Shown: piece by piece, positions 43,417 to 53,812 of the stretch
How positions within the stretch are numbered: position 1 is the first letter of the stretch
Layout: the number at the start of each line of letters is the position of its first letter
Assembly: GCF_019703515.2 (NCBI RefSeq)
Contig: NC_059351.1
Location: 16,580,001-16,644,000 of the forward strand
Origin: Myxocyprinus asiaticus
Lineage: Eukaryota; Chordata; Actinopteri; Cypriniformes; Catostomidae
DNA length: 64,000 bases
Direction of reading: 5' to 3'
The notes under the pieces: generated by a model
The model's database searches: none
What the model saw: the letters and a program-made list of their open reading frames with translations, nothing else
Told to the model about the DNA's origin: nothing
Made by a program: the position numbers and the translations under genes

Positions 43417-44165
43417 CATGTGTTATAGGATTATTTTGATTTCCATATCTAATCATATCACTGTTTAGTTTGTAGTTGTAGGTCGGAAGTTTATTGACTG
43501 CTTTGTATTAATTATGAATTGATATTACTGCATAAATAAACTTTGTTTATATTACAAAGAGAAGTGTTTTGGTTTGTTTTGCATATGCCTGTGTCATGCT
43601 GACGGGATGTCAGTGCTCGGATTCAAGCCTTCATTCATTGTTTTTTTTCCCGAAAATCGATATTCTTCGGATGTTGATTTTCATAAGAAAACAATCTAAT
43701 ATTGAGACTGTTATACTATCTGGTTATTAGTCCCTGACTGAGTGATATGAGTGACCCATCAATGTTAATCCTTATTAATATTCTATCGATTTTTGATAAT
43801 TGATAATTATTTTTGATGATTGTTGTATTTGAATGATCAATAAGCTAGTGTTAATTTTAATTAATGTTTCATCGATGTTAATGATTAGTGATTATCTTTG
43901 ATAATTGTTGATTTAAAGGATTATAAAAAGCTAACATTGATTCTCATTAATATTCTATTGATTTTAATAATTAATAATTATCTTTGATAATTATTAATTA
44001 TTGCTAATAACCAAACCCACTCTTAAACATAGCACACTACATTTACTGGAGACCCATATGAGGTTTTAATGAGTTAGATTCAATTAATTAATTTAAATAT
44101 TAATTAACAATTAAAGAAATAATTATTAATTATTTCTGATAGTAACACTGATCTAAACAACCAGT
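42198..44165. other. Unclassified repeat-like region with 164-codon ORF
   Basis: No known domain is recognised. A minus-strand open frame of 164 codons (42,310-42,804) and a plus-strand frame of 146 codons overlap; which one, if either, is real cannot be decided. Low-complexity AT-rich DNA with repeated 'TTGATAATT' and 'AATTATTAATTA' words fills 43,740-44,150. Overall it looks like the inside of an unclassified mobile element. Confidence 0.4.
43384..43412. repeat. (CA)n microsatellite
   Basis: About 14 perfect CA units. Confidence 0.95.
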
Positions 44166-44169
44166 AAAG

Positions 44170-44490
44170 CCCTAAATCTGCCCTGTCCTCTTGGCTGGCC
44201 ATTTGGTATGCCTTGCCGCCTGCCAGGCCTGGCCCCCTGGCCATCTGCCTGCTCCACCCTGGTTGCCTGTTTGCCCTACCCTGGTCTACTGGTCGCCTAC
44301 CGGCTCTGCCCTGGACTCCTTTTGCTTCCAGCTGATCAGCCGGCTCCGCCCTGGTTGCCTGTTTCCTCTGCCCTGGACTCCTGGTCACCTGCCAGCTCTG
44401 CCATGGTCTCCTGGTTGCCTTTTAGCTCTGCCCTGGTCTCCAAATCACCTGCTGGCTTCACCATGGTCTCCTGGTCTCCTAATCCCCAGT
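44170..44490. repeat. Minisatellite 2 (CTGCCCTGGTCTCCTGG)
   Basis: About ten imperfect 24-30-bp units. On the plus strand they read as a repeated peptide with 'LPALPWSPG'-like phrases (44,191-44,562 is open), and on the minus strand as a Q/E-rich one. The open frame is most simply explained by the repeat. Confidence 0.75.
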
Positions 44491-44504
44491 GGTCACCATC
44501 AGCC

Positions 44505-44610
44505 TCTCTTGAAGTATAGTTTTGGTTTCTTGTCTTGTCTCTGTTTTCTGTGCTCCCCATGATTGTTCCCAGGTGTTTCTTGTTATTAGTCTTTTTAACC
44601 TTGTTTGTTC
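44505..44610 (+). repeat. LTR-like repeat fragment
   Basis: Reverse complement of 48,905-49,015, with 'TGTGCTCCCCATGATTG' and 'CCCAGGTGTTTCTTGTTA' in common. It borders the TA array. Confidence 0.65.
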
Positions 44611-44619
44611 ATGTGTGTG

Positions 44620-44621
<2 letters not shown>

Positions 44622-44702
<81 letters not shown>

Positions 44703-44703
44703 T
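44622..44703. repeat. (TA)n(TG)n compound microsatellite
   Basis: About 31 TA units followed by about 9 TG units. Confidence 0.95.
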
Positions 44704-44847
44704 TGTATATATTAGCACTGGCTTGATGTCGATGGCAGACATGGACACTGGCCACTGGTCAATGGAATGTTAGGACGCTGGCTCGTGGTCCGTAGCAGGT
44801 GTTGTCAGAGTTACTGCTTATGTAGAGGCCATGGTCTCCTGGATTAC

Positions 44848-44962
44848 CAAAACTGGGACCACCGAGGTAGAGCCCACCAGGACCACTGAGGCTGGGACCA
44901 CAGGGACCAATGAGGTTGAGACCACCGGGACCATTAAAGATGTGACCACCAAGGTGGGGAGT
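44848..44962. repeat. Minisatellite 3 (GGGACCACCGAGGTTGAG)
   Basis: Five or six units of about 18-24 bp, rich in 'ACCACCG' and 'GGGACCA'; the plus-strand peptide is a Thr/Glu repeat. Confidence 0.75.
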
Positions 44963-44964
44963 GG

Positions 44965-45900
44965 AGGGGCCTCCGTAAGGGAACCTAGGTGGTTCGTGGA
45001 AATGTTCCCATTTGTTTAAGCTGCCATTGGTCGGATAGAAGGTGCGATGGATTGTAGGTTGATTTCGGATCCCCTATACATGCTATATAAGTTATGAGTT
45101 GGCATCTTCCCCCTTACTCTTGGAAGGCAGGGCCAAGAGGTCAAAGGCACTGTATGGACACCACTAGAGGTGCTCTGGGGTTAGAACGGGCATATGGGGG
45201 GTTGTCCCCCAGTCTCTTAGTGTCCACTCTCCATAAGCTCCATTATTAGTGTCCACAGAGTGTCATTTTGTCCCCTTACCTACTAGTCTTCCCAATGGTC
45301 TTCATCACGTCCATGAAGTGTCTACGGTGCCCCTTGCCACTTAAACTTCACCACAGTCTTCCTCATGTCCAAAGAATGCCTAGTTGTCCCCTTACATACT
45401 AAATAAAACTTTTGCATGCCAAAGACCCTGGGATGCCCACCGATGCCCATCATCGCCACAGTTCGTGACGGGCGGTGCCTGGGCATCCCCCAGAGCTGTT
45501 ATGAGTGCGTTTTTTGTCATTTATTGCACCAAATATTTTTTGGCTGGTTTTCACTCGGTTTTGCCCCAGACCACATGGTGGGTACCTGCTGTGCCCGCCC
45601 AGTGCCCTTTAAACCCATTTCATTGACTTTCAACCAAAACAGTACTAAAAAGGCCACCCCCCTTAGTATGTTGTCAAGGGGGTCTGTATGTCACCGTGTC
45701 AAATTTGGGGTCTGTATGACCCCCCAGACGTGATCCCAGGGTACATCCCACGTGCAATCTATTTTTAACTCAAATAGGCTTTCTGTGGTCAGAGTGGTTT
45801 TGTTTGCAAATTATGCAATTTATTGAACTGCAAGTTTGACAAATACCACTATTTGACTGTTCTGGGTGTAAAACAAGTGGTTTAGTTGAGAAAAGTCAGC
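44965..45900. other. Non-coding, unclassified
   Basis: No gene is supported. Short frames with repeated 'GATGCCCA' and 'CCCCTTAC' words occur. It leads into the tandem array. Confidence 0.35.
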
Positions 45901-47730
45901 TAGTTAGCTAAGAAGAGGGCACTTCCTGTGTTTTTACTGTAAGTGCCCACCTGCAACTTAATTGACAAGCTCCACATAGGCTGTCCATGGATAGATGTTT
46001 TTATACAATATATAAATGTTTATGAATTGTAAATTGCATAAATGTGTTCAATAGGAAGCCCTGAGCACCTTGCATGTGGTGTAATCCCAAAACTCGAGTC
46101 AGGCCCCAAAATATGGGATTTCTAGAACCTTCCTGAGTGTAAATCAGAACCCTACCCTAGTTGTCTCTAATCTAATTCAAGAGGCTCTGTTAAGCTGTGA
46201 GTGCAAGAGGCCTGTGTGAGAGAATCTTGCATAAACTCTAAAAAATACTTTTCCTCTTTTCTAGAGCCTCATGCTCTCGATATATCTATAAGGGGCACTC
46301 GATGTGTCAGCATGTGAAATCTGGGGTCTGTGGGACCTCTGGGCACTCTGCCAGGGCCCATCCCATGAGCAACTAATTCCTTTCATTTCTATAGGTAATT
46401 CATGGACACCCCTCAGAAAGCTCCAAATGACTCCAATTTGAAATCTATAGCTTCTCAGGGGACCCTTAGACAGTGTGCAACGTTTAAATTCTGAATGAGT
46501 TTGTTAAGTGCTTAATTGGCTGACTTGTGCACCTAAAATGACCGTTATTTTTCCAGAATATTTTTCTTGATTTTTTAAGTACTTTCCAATAGGTGAGAGA
46601 CACAATTTTGTTATACTTTGTTTATGAGGGCCCAAAGATGAAGTATTCAAAGCCCCTAGGTCTTAGCATCAAATTTAAGGTTATTTTCACCAGTTCATAC
46701 AGGAAGTACCCACCTGCAACTTATTTGACAGTCTCCACGTAGGCTGTCAGTTGACAGACGTTTTTATGCAATAATATGCATTTTTATGAGTTTTAATTTG
46801 CATACATATGTTAAATGGTGTGTCCAGAGTATTATACAAATGGTTTTATTTAAAAATATGCACCTAAATAATAAACATATCATGAAAATGGATTGTCCAG
46901 AGACCACATATTTGAGGCCCATCAAATAAGTTGTACTTGGGAGACCTTAGCTAAAAATAAAAAAAAAAACTCTGTCCAAAACAGCATCTCACCTGCAACT
47001 TATTTGACAGGTTCCATATGGCAGTCCATGGACTGATGTTTTTTAAGCTCCATAATCATTTAATCTAATAAAAAAAACTATTTAGGTGGCTCTGCACTTC
47101 ATCCTGCTGCATTTTCATCCATCAAAACCTCAAAATTTCTCTGTCCATGAACAGCCTATTTTTTTTAATAGGATAGGTTGTACATGGGATGTCCAAATCT
47201 CAGCTTCTGGATAACAAAGGAGGTGTCCAAAGTGTTATACCAATGGTTTTATTTAAAAATATGCACCTAAATAATAAACATGTCTTGAAAATGGATTGTC
47301 CACCTATCTGAGGCCCATCAAATAAGTTGCACTTGGGAGACCATAGCTAAAAAACTCTGTCCAAACAGCATCCACCTGCAACTTATTTGACAGGCTCCAC
47401 ACTGGCTGTCTGTTGACAGACATTTTTTATGCAAGTTGTAGGTGTTTTTCACATTAAAGTTATTGCTAAATGTCCTATGGTGTGTCCAGAGTGTTATACA
47501 TTTTTTTTATTTAAAAATATGCACCTAAATAATAAACATGTCTTGAAAATGGATTGTCCAGAGACCACCTATCTGAGGCCCATCAAATAAGTAGTACTTG
47601 GGAGAAAAGCTAAAAAAATCTCTGTCCAAACAGCATCCCAACTGCAATTTATTTGACAGGCTCCACATAGGCTGTCTGTTGACAGACATTTTTATGCAAG
47701 TTGTAGGTGTTTTTGACATTAAAGTTATTG
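45900..47730. repeat. Tandem array with ACCTGCAACTTATTTGACAG core
   Basis: At least five copies of a block with 'CTGCAACTTATTTGACAG', 'GCTCCACATAGGCTGTC' and 'GACAGACATTTTTATG' lie near 45,950, 46,710, 46,990, 47,370 and 47,635. The last three units also share 'AAAAATATGCACCTAAATAA' and 'GAAAATGGATTGTCCA' upstream, giving a period near 260-400 bp. No open frame runs through it. Confidence 0.8.
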
Positions 47731-48110
47731 AATCGGGGGTTGTCCTCCGATCTCGGGGGGCATTGGTGTCACTTAGGTGGTAAGGGGGCAGAATAGGCTG
47801 TTCATGGACAGCCCCGCCCCATCCTGGACACTCCCCCATGGTCAGCCAATCGAAATCCCAGATTGGGTGGCCAATCCCAAAAATAGGCAGTAAGGGGGCA
47901 TCGTAGGCTGTCTGTGGATGCCGGGGTGGTCCTCCGACCTCGAGTGGCATTGGTGTCACTTAGGTGGTAAGGGGGCAGAGTAGGCTGTTCATGGACAGCC
48001 CCGCCCCCTCCTGGACTTGCTCCCGTGGTCAGCCAATCGAAGTCCTTGGAGGGGTGGCTAATCCCAAAAATAGGCAGTCAGGGGGCATCAAAGGGGGTTT
48101 GTGGACACTG
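47728..48110. repeat. Direct duplication of a ~190-bp unit
   Basis: Two copies (about 47,728-47,915 and 47,925-48,110) share 'GGCATTGGTGTCACTTAGG', 'GCTGTTCATGGACAGCCCC', 'GTCAGCCAATCGAA' and 'ATCCCAAAAATAGGCAGT'. The GC content is far higher than in the preceding array, and the words TAGGCTGT and GGACA are shared with it. Confidence 0.8.
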
Positions 48111-48730
48111 GCCCCCCAACATTGGGGGATTCAAATAGGTGGCAGGGGGAAGTATAGGCTGTCCGGGTAGGAAGACACCACCCCGTGGAAAGCCGACGAA
48201 CTGCGAGGAAACAGGCTTTAGAAAGGCAAATTTTGCCGATTTGTAGCCCCGCCCCCGGGGGCACCAGAGGCCAGGTGGTGCCTCAGGCCAGGTTGGGGGG
48301 CCGCCCTGAAGGCCCCGGGGCTGTCCGGTGCTTCTGTAAAAATCATCTAGGGGGCGTCGTGCAGTGTCCACAAAGTGCGTCTACAGACTGCACTTTAGGC
48401 TGTTCAGAGACCCCCTGTTGGACTTTCTGCCCTTAGGGCCGTCATGCAAATCTCCGACAAGAGAGCACCCTCCTCATTCTCACAGGAAGGGAAAACACTC
48501 CCCAGTGTCTTGTTGACATTCTCCCTCCCTGTGAATTCTCCCATCTCAGGCAATTATATGTTGCCATAATAATTTAAAACAATCCAATATATGGATTTCA
48601 AATGAGAGTTTGCCCAGTTTGACCAGCTCGTTAATGTGCAAAATTGAGCAGAGTAATCCAACCAGGGAAGTCCTGCCCTGCAAAGTTCCACAAATTTAGC
48701 TGCTAGATCCATGGATTCAGTTGGTTCTTC
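48111..48730. other. GC-rich continuation of array, then non-coding
   Basis: 48,111-48,440 continues the GC-rich repeat style ('GTATAGGCTGTCC', 'TTTAGGCTGTTCAGAG'). 48,440-48,730 has no recognised feature. Confidence 0.4.
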
Positions 48731-49020
48731 TGTAATGTTTGAGGAGAGATGAGACAAGAGAGCAGGATCTAAATGCAGCTACTTTTAATGAAAATGCAAA
48801 ACAAAACCAAGGCACTAGAAACACATAAGAACTTAACAAACCATTACAGTCTAGTACGGAAAAGAACCAACAAAAGAAACAGAAAAAAACAAGGGTATAT
48901 ATATACACAAGGACAAATGAGGGTAACAAGACTAATTAACAAGAAACATCTGGGAACAATCATGGGGAGCACAGAGAAAAGAGACAAGACAAGAAACCAA
49001 AATTATACTTCAAAGTAAAA
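48731..49020 (-). repeat. LTR-like dispersed repeat
   Basis: It opens TGTAATGTTTGAGGAGAGAT on the plus strand and shares its first half with 28,690-28,812 and its second half with 44,505-44,610. A T-rich polyadenylation-like region on the minus strand suggests a retrotransposon LTR. Exact 3' end and target duplication were not found. Confidence 0.6.
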
Positions 49021-49199
49021 GTCCATACAAAACTAAAGTCCCAAGGGTTTTGGAGCACTCCATGACCATGATTATCTGGAGATGCGAGCTTCCAATGTGA
49101 GCTCAAGCGGATCATGATTTAAACAGGATTTAAAGATTACGACACCCTCAAAGCACTCTACCTATCTCTTCAACCTACAGCAGACTGAGACTCCGATGC

Positions 49200-49960
49200 A
49201 AATGCTAAATAAAACAGAACAGACAGTAACAGCCAGTTTTTCTTTGCCATATGAGACAGGGTTTGTTGTTTTTTTTCTGCAGATTTAGCAGTAAGGTTTA
49301 ATGTATCAAAGGCCACAGTCAGCAGGATATGGGTAAACTACCTGTATTTTATGCTTGGCAAATTACCAGTATGGCCATGTAGAGAGGCTATTGATGAGCT
49401 AATGCCACCATGCTTCAAGAAGACCTTCCCCAAAACATGTGTTGTGCTGGAGTGTTCTGAGATGTTCAAACAGCAAGTTCAAAGGTGCTTAACACAGCAA
49501 CATATTCCCATTACAAAGGCACCACAACTTTGAAATCCCTGATTGGCACCACCACCTGTGGGACTGTTAGCCTAGTTAGCAACCTGTACACAGGCTCCAT
49601 CTCTGACAAGAAAATTACCAAAGATTCAGGCATCCTAAACCTTTTCTGGCCAGGCGATGAAGTTATGGCCGATAAGGGCTTTCTTATCAGAGACCTCCTT
49701 GCTGACATCCATGTCAATCTTGTAACCCCAACATTCACAGGTCAAATGTGCAATTTAGTAAAGATGAAATTGCACACACACAAGAGATTGCCCTCTTGAG
49801 AATACATGTGGAGAGGGCAATCAGACGCATAGAAGATTTTCACGTTTTTGATGGTGTCCTACCCCTGTCACTATATGGTACAGTCAACCAGATGTAGACT
49901 GTGTGTGCTCTACTGACAAATTTCAAAGGACCTCTGTTTTATTTCTAATTAACGTTTAGG
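49200..49960 (+). pseudogene. DDE_Tnp_4-type transposase relic (ISL2EU/Harbinger-like)
   Basis: A plus-strand frame with stops encodes the C-terminal two thirds of a DDE-superfamily nuclease: 'SKATVSRIWVNYLYFMLGKL', 'LPVWPCREAIDELMPPCFKK' and, after a frame change at 49,490, 'ATYSHYKGTTTLKSLIG', 'GSISDKKITKDSGIL' and 'GDEVMADKGFLIRDLL'. The last contains the second acidic residue of the triad ('ADKGF'). 'RIHVERAIRRI...FHVFDGVLPL' near 49,800-49,865 would hold the final glutamate. At least three breaks exist. The THAP-like stub at 24,750 could come from a related family, but the two are not linked here. Confidence 0.8.
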
Positions 49961-50188
49961 TTACGGTTAAACACAGCTTGTATGCAGTTGCATAATAATT
50001 AGGTTAGTCATTAAATGTTATTAATTAATTTATTGTTGTTAATTGTAGTGTGTACAGTGATTAAATAATGTACATATGATTGCATTTCAAAATACACAAT
50101 ATTTTTGTATCCATTGGCATTCATTGTTATTAATGTAGTTGAATTGCTTAAAATATGTACAAATACTTCTTAAGACCTACGCAGTCTT

Positions 50189-50900
50189 AAAGGGATATTT
50201 CACCCCAAAATGAAAATTCTCTCATAATTTACTGTACTCACTCTCATGACATTCTAGATGTGTATGACTTTCTTTCTGCCAAACACAAACAAAGATTTTT
50301 AGAAGAATATCTCAGCTCTGTTGGACCACACAATGCAAAGTGATCAGACCATTGACTCTCCAAAAAGGAGGTACAGTGACCATAAAGGTAATCCATCAGA
50401 CTGCAGTGGTTTAATCAATGTCTTCTGAAGTGATCCAGTTGATTTTGGGTAAGAACAGAACAAAATATTACTCCTTTTTCACTGAACATCTTGCCATTGC
50501 AGTCTCTAGGCACAATCATGATTTCAAGCTCGATTACACCTTCTAGTGCTTGATGGCACTAATCAATCTTCAAATCATGATCATGCCTTGCAATGGCAAG
50601 ATGTAGTTAAAAGGATTAACATTTTGGTCAGTTCTCCCCCAAAACCAACTGGATCACATCTGAAGACATGGATTAAACCACTGGGGTCTTATGGATTACT
50701 TTTATTCTGTCTTTATATGCTTTTTGGAGCTTCAACGGTCTGGTCACCATTCACTTGAATTGTTTGGACCTTCTGAGCTGAAATAATCTTCTAAAATTAT
50801 TTGTTTGTGTTCGGCAGAAGAAAGTCATACTCATCTTATATGGCACGAGGGTGAGTAAATGATGAGAGAATTTTCATTTTTGGTTAAACTAACAATTTAA
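50189..50900. repeat. Large foldback element
   Basis: The arms are about 200 bp. The left one begins AAAGGGATATTTCACCCC and the right one, reversed, AATTGTTAGTTTAACC. Both then share 'AAAATGAAAATTCTCTCAT', 'TATGACTTTCTT' and 'ACACAAACAAA'. The centre contains a second, smaller set of mirrored words. No transposase is present. Confidence 0.75.
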
Positions 50901-50916
50901 CACATTCACATTATTG

Positions 50917-51098
50917 TTAAAAGGATAGTTCTTCCCCAGAACAAAAAATGTATTCAAAATGTTCAGCCTCCATCTCTATTCACTTTCAAAAATGTCCTTT
51001 TGTGTTCAGCAGAGGAAAAAAAGTCATACAGGTTTAGAACAACATGAGGTTGAGTAAATTAAGTCAGAATTTTAATTTTCTGTGAACTATCTTTTAAA
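50917..51098. repeat. Small foldback element
   Basis: It opens TTAAAAGGATAGTTC and closes GAACTATCTTTTAA, an inverted pair of about 15 bp. The inner part carries the same 'TTTGTGTTCAGCAGAGG' and 'GTCATACAGGTTTAGAAC' words as the larger family. Confidence 0.7.
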
Positions 51099-52017
51099 CA
51101 TGACTGTCAATAGTTTCTTCTCTGCTTGATGCCACCAGCAGTTTGTATAGTACATTTAGCTATTGGTTCCAATTTTGGCAAGGTGTTCTTGAAGATCACT
51201 AGCAAACTGACCGCTTGGTAGAGGGGTTGGAGTAGGACAATAGATGTTGGGTCTGATTCCATGACAGGATCTTTTATAGGTTGTTGGAGGGGGATGAGTT
51301 GTTGGTGGCTTTAATTCTGAGATTTTTACAGTATTTATAGGTTTAGGGGTTACACCCAAAGTATGAGATGGAATACGAATCTGTGACAGGGAGGTTTTAC
51401 TAACAATGGGAGTGGGAGAGATTTGCATTCAAGTTTGATATAATGTGCCAGAGTATACTGTAGAGTAACCCAGTTTGATGATTGCAGTGACCCAGGCCAG
51501 ATTTGCAATTGCACTTTGACTGACCAGTGATGAAGGAATCTTCAGATGGAAATTACACCTGGAAAAACAGTTAAATAAATAAATTAGCTAAGTCAGTAGG
51601 CATTTCTATGAAATTATGCCAATCTATAGGTCCAGCATGTTGTTATGGGAAGTTATGGAACATTCCAACAATATTTCCTTAAACTACATGCTGTCCATTC
51701 AATGGGCACTAAGACTATACATGTTTGCTGTTCACATGCAGTTGGTTCTGGTGGTAGGAAAAACAGCTAACAAGAGCAAATATTGTTTTGTGTTGTAACT
51801 ATTGAAACAAGTGATTGTTTTTAATTATATTAACAAAGGCTGCTGAGCCACAATTCATGGCATTAAACATTATGTACTGGAGCGTACAATGTAAAAACTT
51901 GCACACAACTCTGTCAACATCCCTACCAAAAAAAAAAAAGAAAAAAAAAAAAAAGCTATTTAAAAAGCCACAAAATATATTTCAATTAGTCTATGTCTTT
52001 TATTCTGAATTGCTATC
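51099..52017. other. Non-coding, with unrecognised minus-strand ORF
   Basis: The minus-strand frame 51,156-51,428 (90 codons) is Pro/Thr-rich and matches no family I recognise. It is 1.2 kb from the DDE relic and could be a second gene of that element, but nothing shows this. An A/G-rich run lies at 51,927-51,956. Confidence 0.35.
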
Positions 52018-52042
52018 ACACACACACACACACACACACACA
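52018..52042. repeat. (CA)n microsatellite
   Basis: About 12 CA units next to the DIRS fragment C. Confidence 0.9.
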
Positions 52043-52125
52043 AACTTGTTTTTATATCATTGTGGGGATTCTCCATAGACTCCCACGCATTTTATGGATT
52101 TTATACAGATCTAAAGATAATTTAT

Positions 52126-53812
52126 ATCTGGCTCCTGGACGGGACGTGGAAGACCTAGCAGGCAGACACAATCACTCAGGCCAGGGCCGCCTCAACAAGG
52201 TGGGTGTATCCCTTGAAGCGGCGTCTTTTTGCTAACTGGTGTTCTTCCTGTGGGGAAGACCCACAGAGATGCGCCGTCGGGTCTGTGCTGTCTTTCCTTC
52301 AGGAAGGGCTGGAGAGACGGCTGTCTCCCTCTACCCTGAAAGTGTACGTAGCTGCTATAGCAGCTTACCATGATACACTAGATGGGAGACCCTCACAACA
52401 GCATGACCTGAGCAACAGGTTCCTCAAAGGTGCAAGGAGGTTGAATCCTTGTAGACCATGCCTGATCCCCTCTTGGGATCTCTCTGTGTTCCTACCTGCC
52501 CTACAGAGAGGCCCCTTTGAGCCCCTGGAGCAGGCTGAGCTCAGAACTCTGTCCCTGCAGATGGCCCTCCTGGTGGCGCTCACTTCCATCAAGAGGGTGG
52601 GGGATCTGCAGGCACTCTCTGTCACCAGCGAATGCCTGGAGTTTGGGCCAGCACACTCTCACATGATCTTGAGACCCTGGCCCAGTTTTGTGCCCAAAGT
52701 TCCCACCACTACTTTTCAGGACCAGGTGGTGAACCTGCAAGCACTCCCTTCAGAGGAGGAAGACCCGGCCTTGTCATTGCTGTGTCCAGTTCATGCTCTG
52801 CGCATCTATCTGGACCGCACGCAGAGCTTTAGATGCTCAGAGCAGTTTGATTGGTTTCTGGGCTCAGAGCACGACTCATGGCCGTGCCCTGCCCCAATAC
52901 CCTTCTTCCTGGAAGTGTACGAGGAGCTCACGAAGTCATGGAAGGCACCTTTCTCTACCAGTACATGCTTAGCCGGCTTGTCCATCCTAAATACCTTCCA
53001 CGGATACATCGAGCTTCCCCAGGTAGAGCGCGCCATAGCGGTGCATTTATGCCCGCAGGGCACAGCCACCTGGAGGAACCAACAAAAGCTCCCTTCCAAG
53101 GCATGTACGTTTTCTTCGTCACTCGTGGCGAAGGCTTACAATGCCGTGGGTCATGCCACCTCTGCCCTGCATGCCATGGCTATCCTGCAGGTCCACCAGG
53201 CCAAGGTGCATCAAGATCTGTACGAGGGTAGGACTGACCCAGGGCTTATTCATGAACTGCGTACCATGACTGACCTTGCTCTACAAGTGATGAAAGTGAA
53301 GGCATGTGCCCTGGGCTGGACGATGTCCACCTTGGTGGTCCAAGAGCAGGAACTGTGGCTCAACCTTGTGGAGATGCATGCCGCCGAGAAGGTCTGCTTT
53401 CTCTATGCGCCCATCTCCCAAGGGGGGCTCTTTGGCTACACTGTCGAGGACTTTGCCCATCAGTTCTCAATGGTGAAGAAGCAGACCGAGGCCATCAAAC
53501 ATATCCTGCCATGGCACGACTCAGCCGCCGAAGTCCCGCGTCCTGTCTGCCTCTCGCCAGGGCCGTCCTCCTGCAGTGTCGGCCCCAGCTCCCCCACCAT
53601 CGGAGCCCATACGCCGGCCTCTGAGAAGAAGATCCTCCCGCAGGAAGGCCGCACCGCCTACCCGTCAGCCGCCCACCAAGAACCCCGGACAGGCTTCGAA
53701 GCAGTCCTGAGACAGGCGACCCAGGGATGAGGCAACTCTCGTTGACTTACCTGACCCAGGTGTGCACACGGGCCCCACTCCCGCCCACATATAGTTTACA
53801 CACAAGTAGTCT
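52126..53812 (+). mobile_element. DIRS fragment C with permuted gene order
   Basis: DIRS sequence starts at 52,126 with the end of the RT-linked region and recombinase and continues into gag. No terminal repeat, RT or RNase H is seen. In copy D gag comes first and recombinase last, so this order is reversed. This is expected if the fragment came from two elements head to tail or from a circle. Confidence 0.85.
52204..53730 (+). CDS. Intact recombinase-gag fusion ORF (DIRS)
   Basis: A 508-codon uninterrupted frame, the longest in the window. Residues 1 to about 213 are the N-terminal part of a DIRS tyrosine recombinase: 'STLKVYVAAIAAYHD', 'LTSIKRVGDLQALSV' with the first catalytic arginine, and 'EEEDPALSLLCPVHALRIYL'. 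The H-x-x-R and tyrosine segment is missing. The frame then passes at about 52,843 into gag: 'CPAPIPFFLEVYEELTKSW', 'LPSKACTFSSSLVAKAYNAV', 'ALHAMAILQVHQ', 'LWLNLVEMHAAEKV' and 'GLFGYTVEDFAHQFS', with a Ser/Pro-rich tail. It cannot recombine DNA. The start at 52,204 lies after a frame break with the natural recombinase start. Whether it is expressed is unknown. Confidence 0.8.
   Translation: MYPLKRRLFANWCSSCGEDPQRCAVGSVLSFLQEGLERRLSPSTLKVYVAAIAAYHDTLDGRPSQQHDLSNRFLKGARRLNPCRPCLIPSWDLSVFLPALQRGPFEPLEQAELRTLSLQMALLVALTSIKRVGDLQALSVTSECLEFGPAHSHMILRPWPSFVPKVPTTTFQDQVVNLQALPSEEEDPALSLLCPVHALRIYLDRTQSFRCSEQFDWFLGSEHDSWPCPAPIPFFLEVYEELTKSWKAPFSTSTCLAGLSILNTFHGYIELPQVERAIAVHLCPQGTATWRNQQKLPSKACTFSSSLVAKAYNAVGHATSALHAMAILQVHQAKVHQDLYEGRTDPGLIHELRTMTDLALQVMKVKACALGWTMSTLVVQEQELWLNLVEMHAAEKVCFLYAPISQGGLFGYTVEDFAHQFSMVKKQTEAIKHILPWHDSAAEVPRPVCLSPGPSSCSVGPSSPTIGAHTPASEKKILPQEGRTAYPSAAHQEPRTGFEAVLRQATQG

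Noticed and set aside
44479..44773. Frames with repeated IYIYIY or HTHTHT
   Set aside because: These are translations of TA and TG microsatellites.
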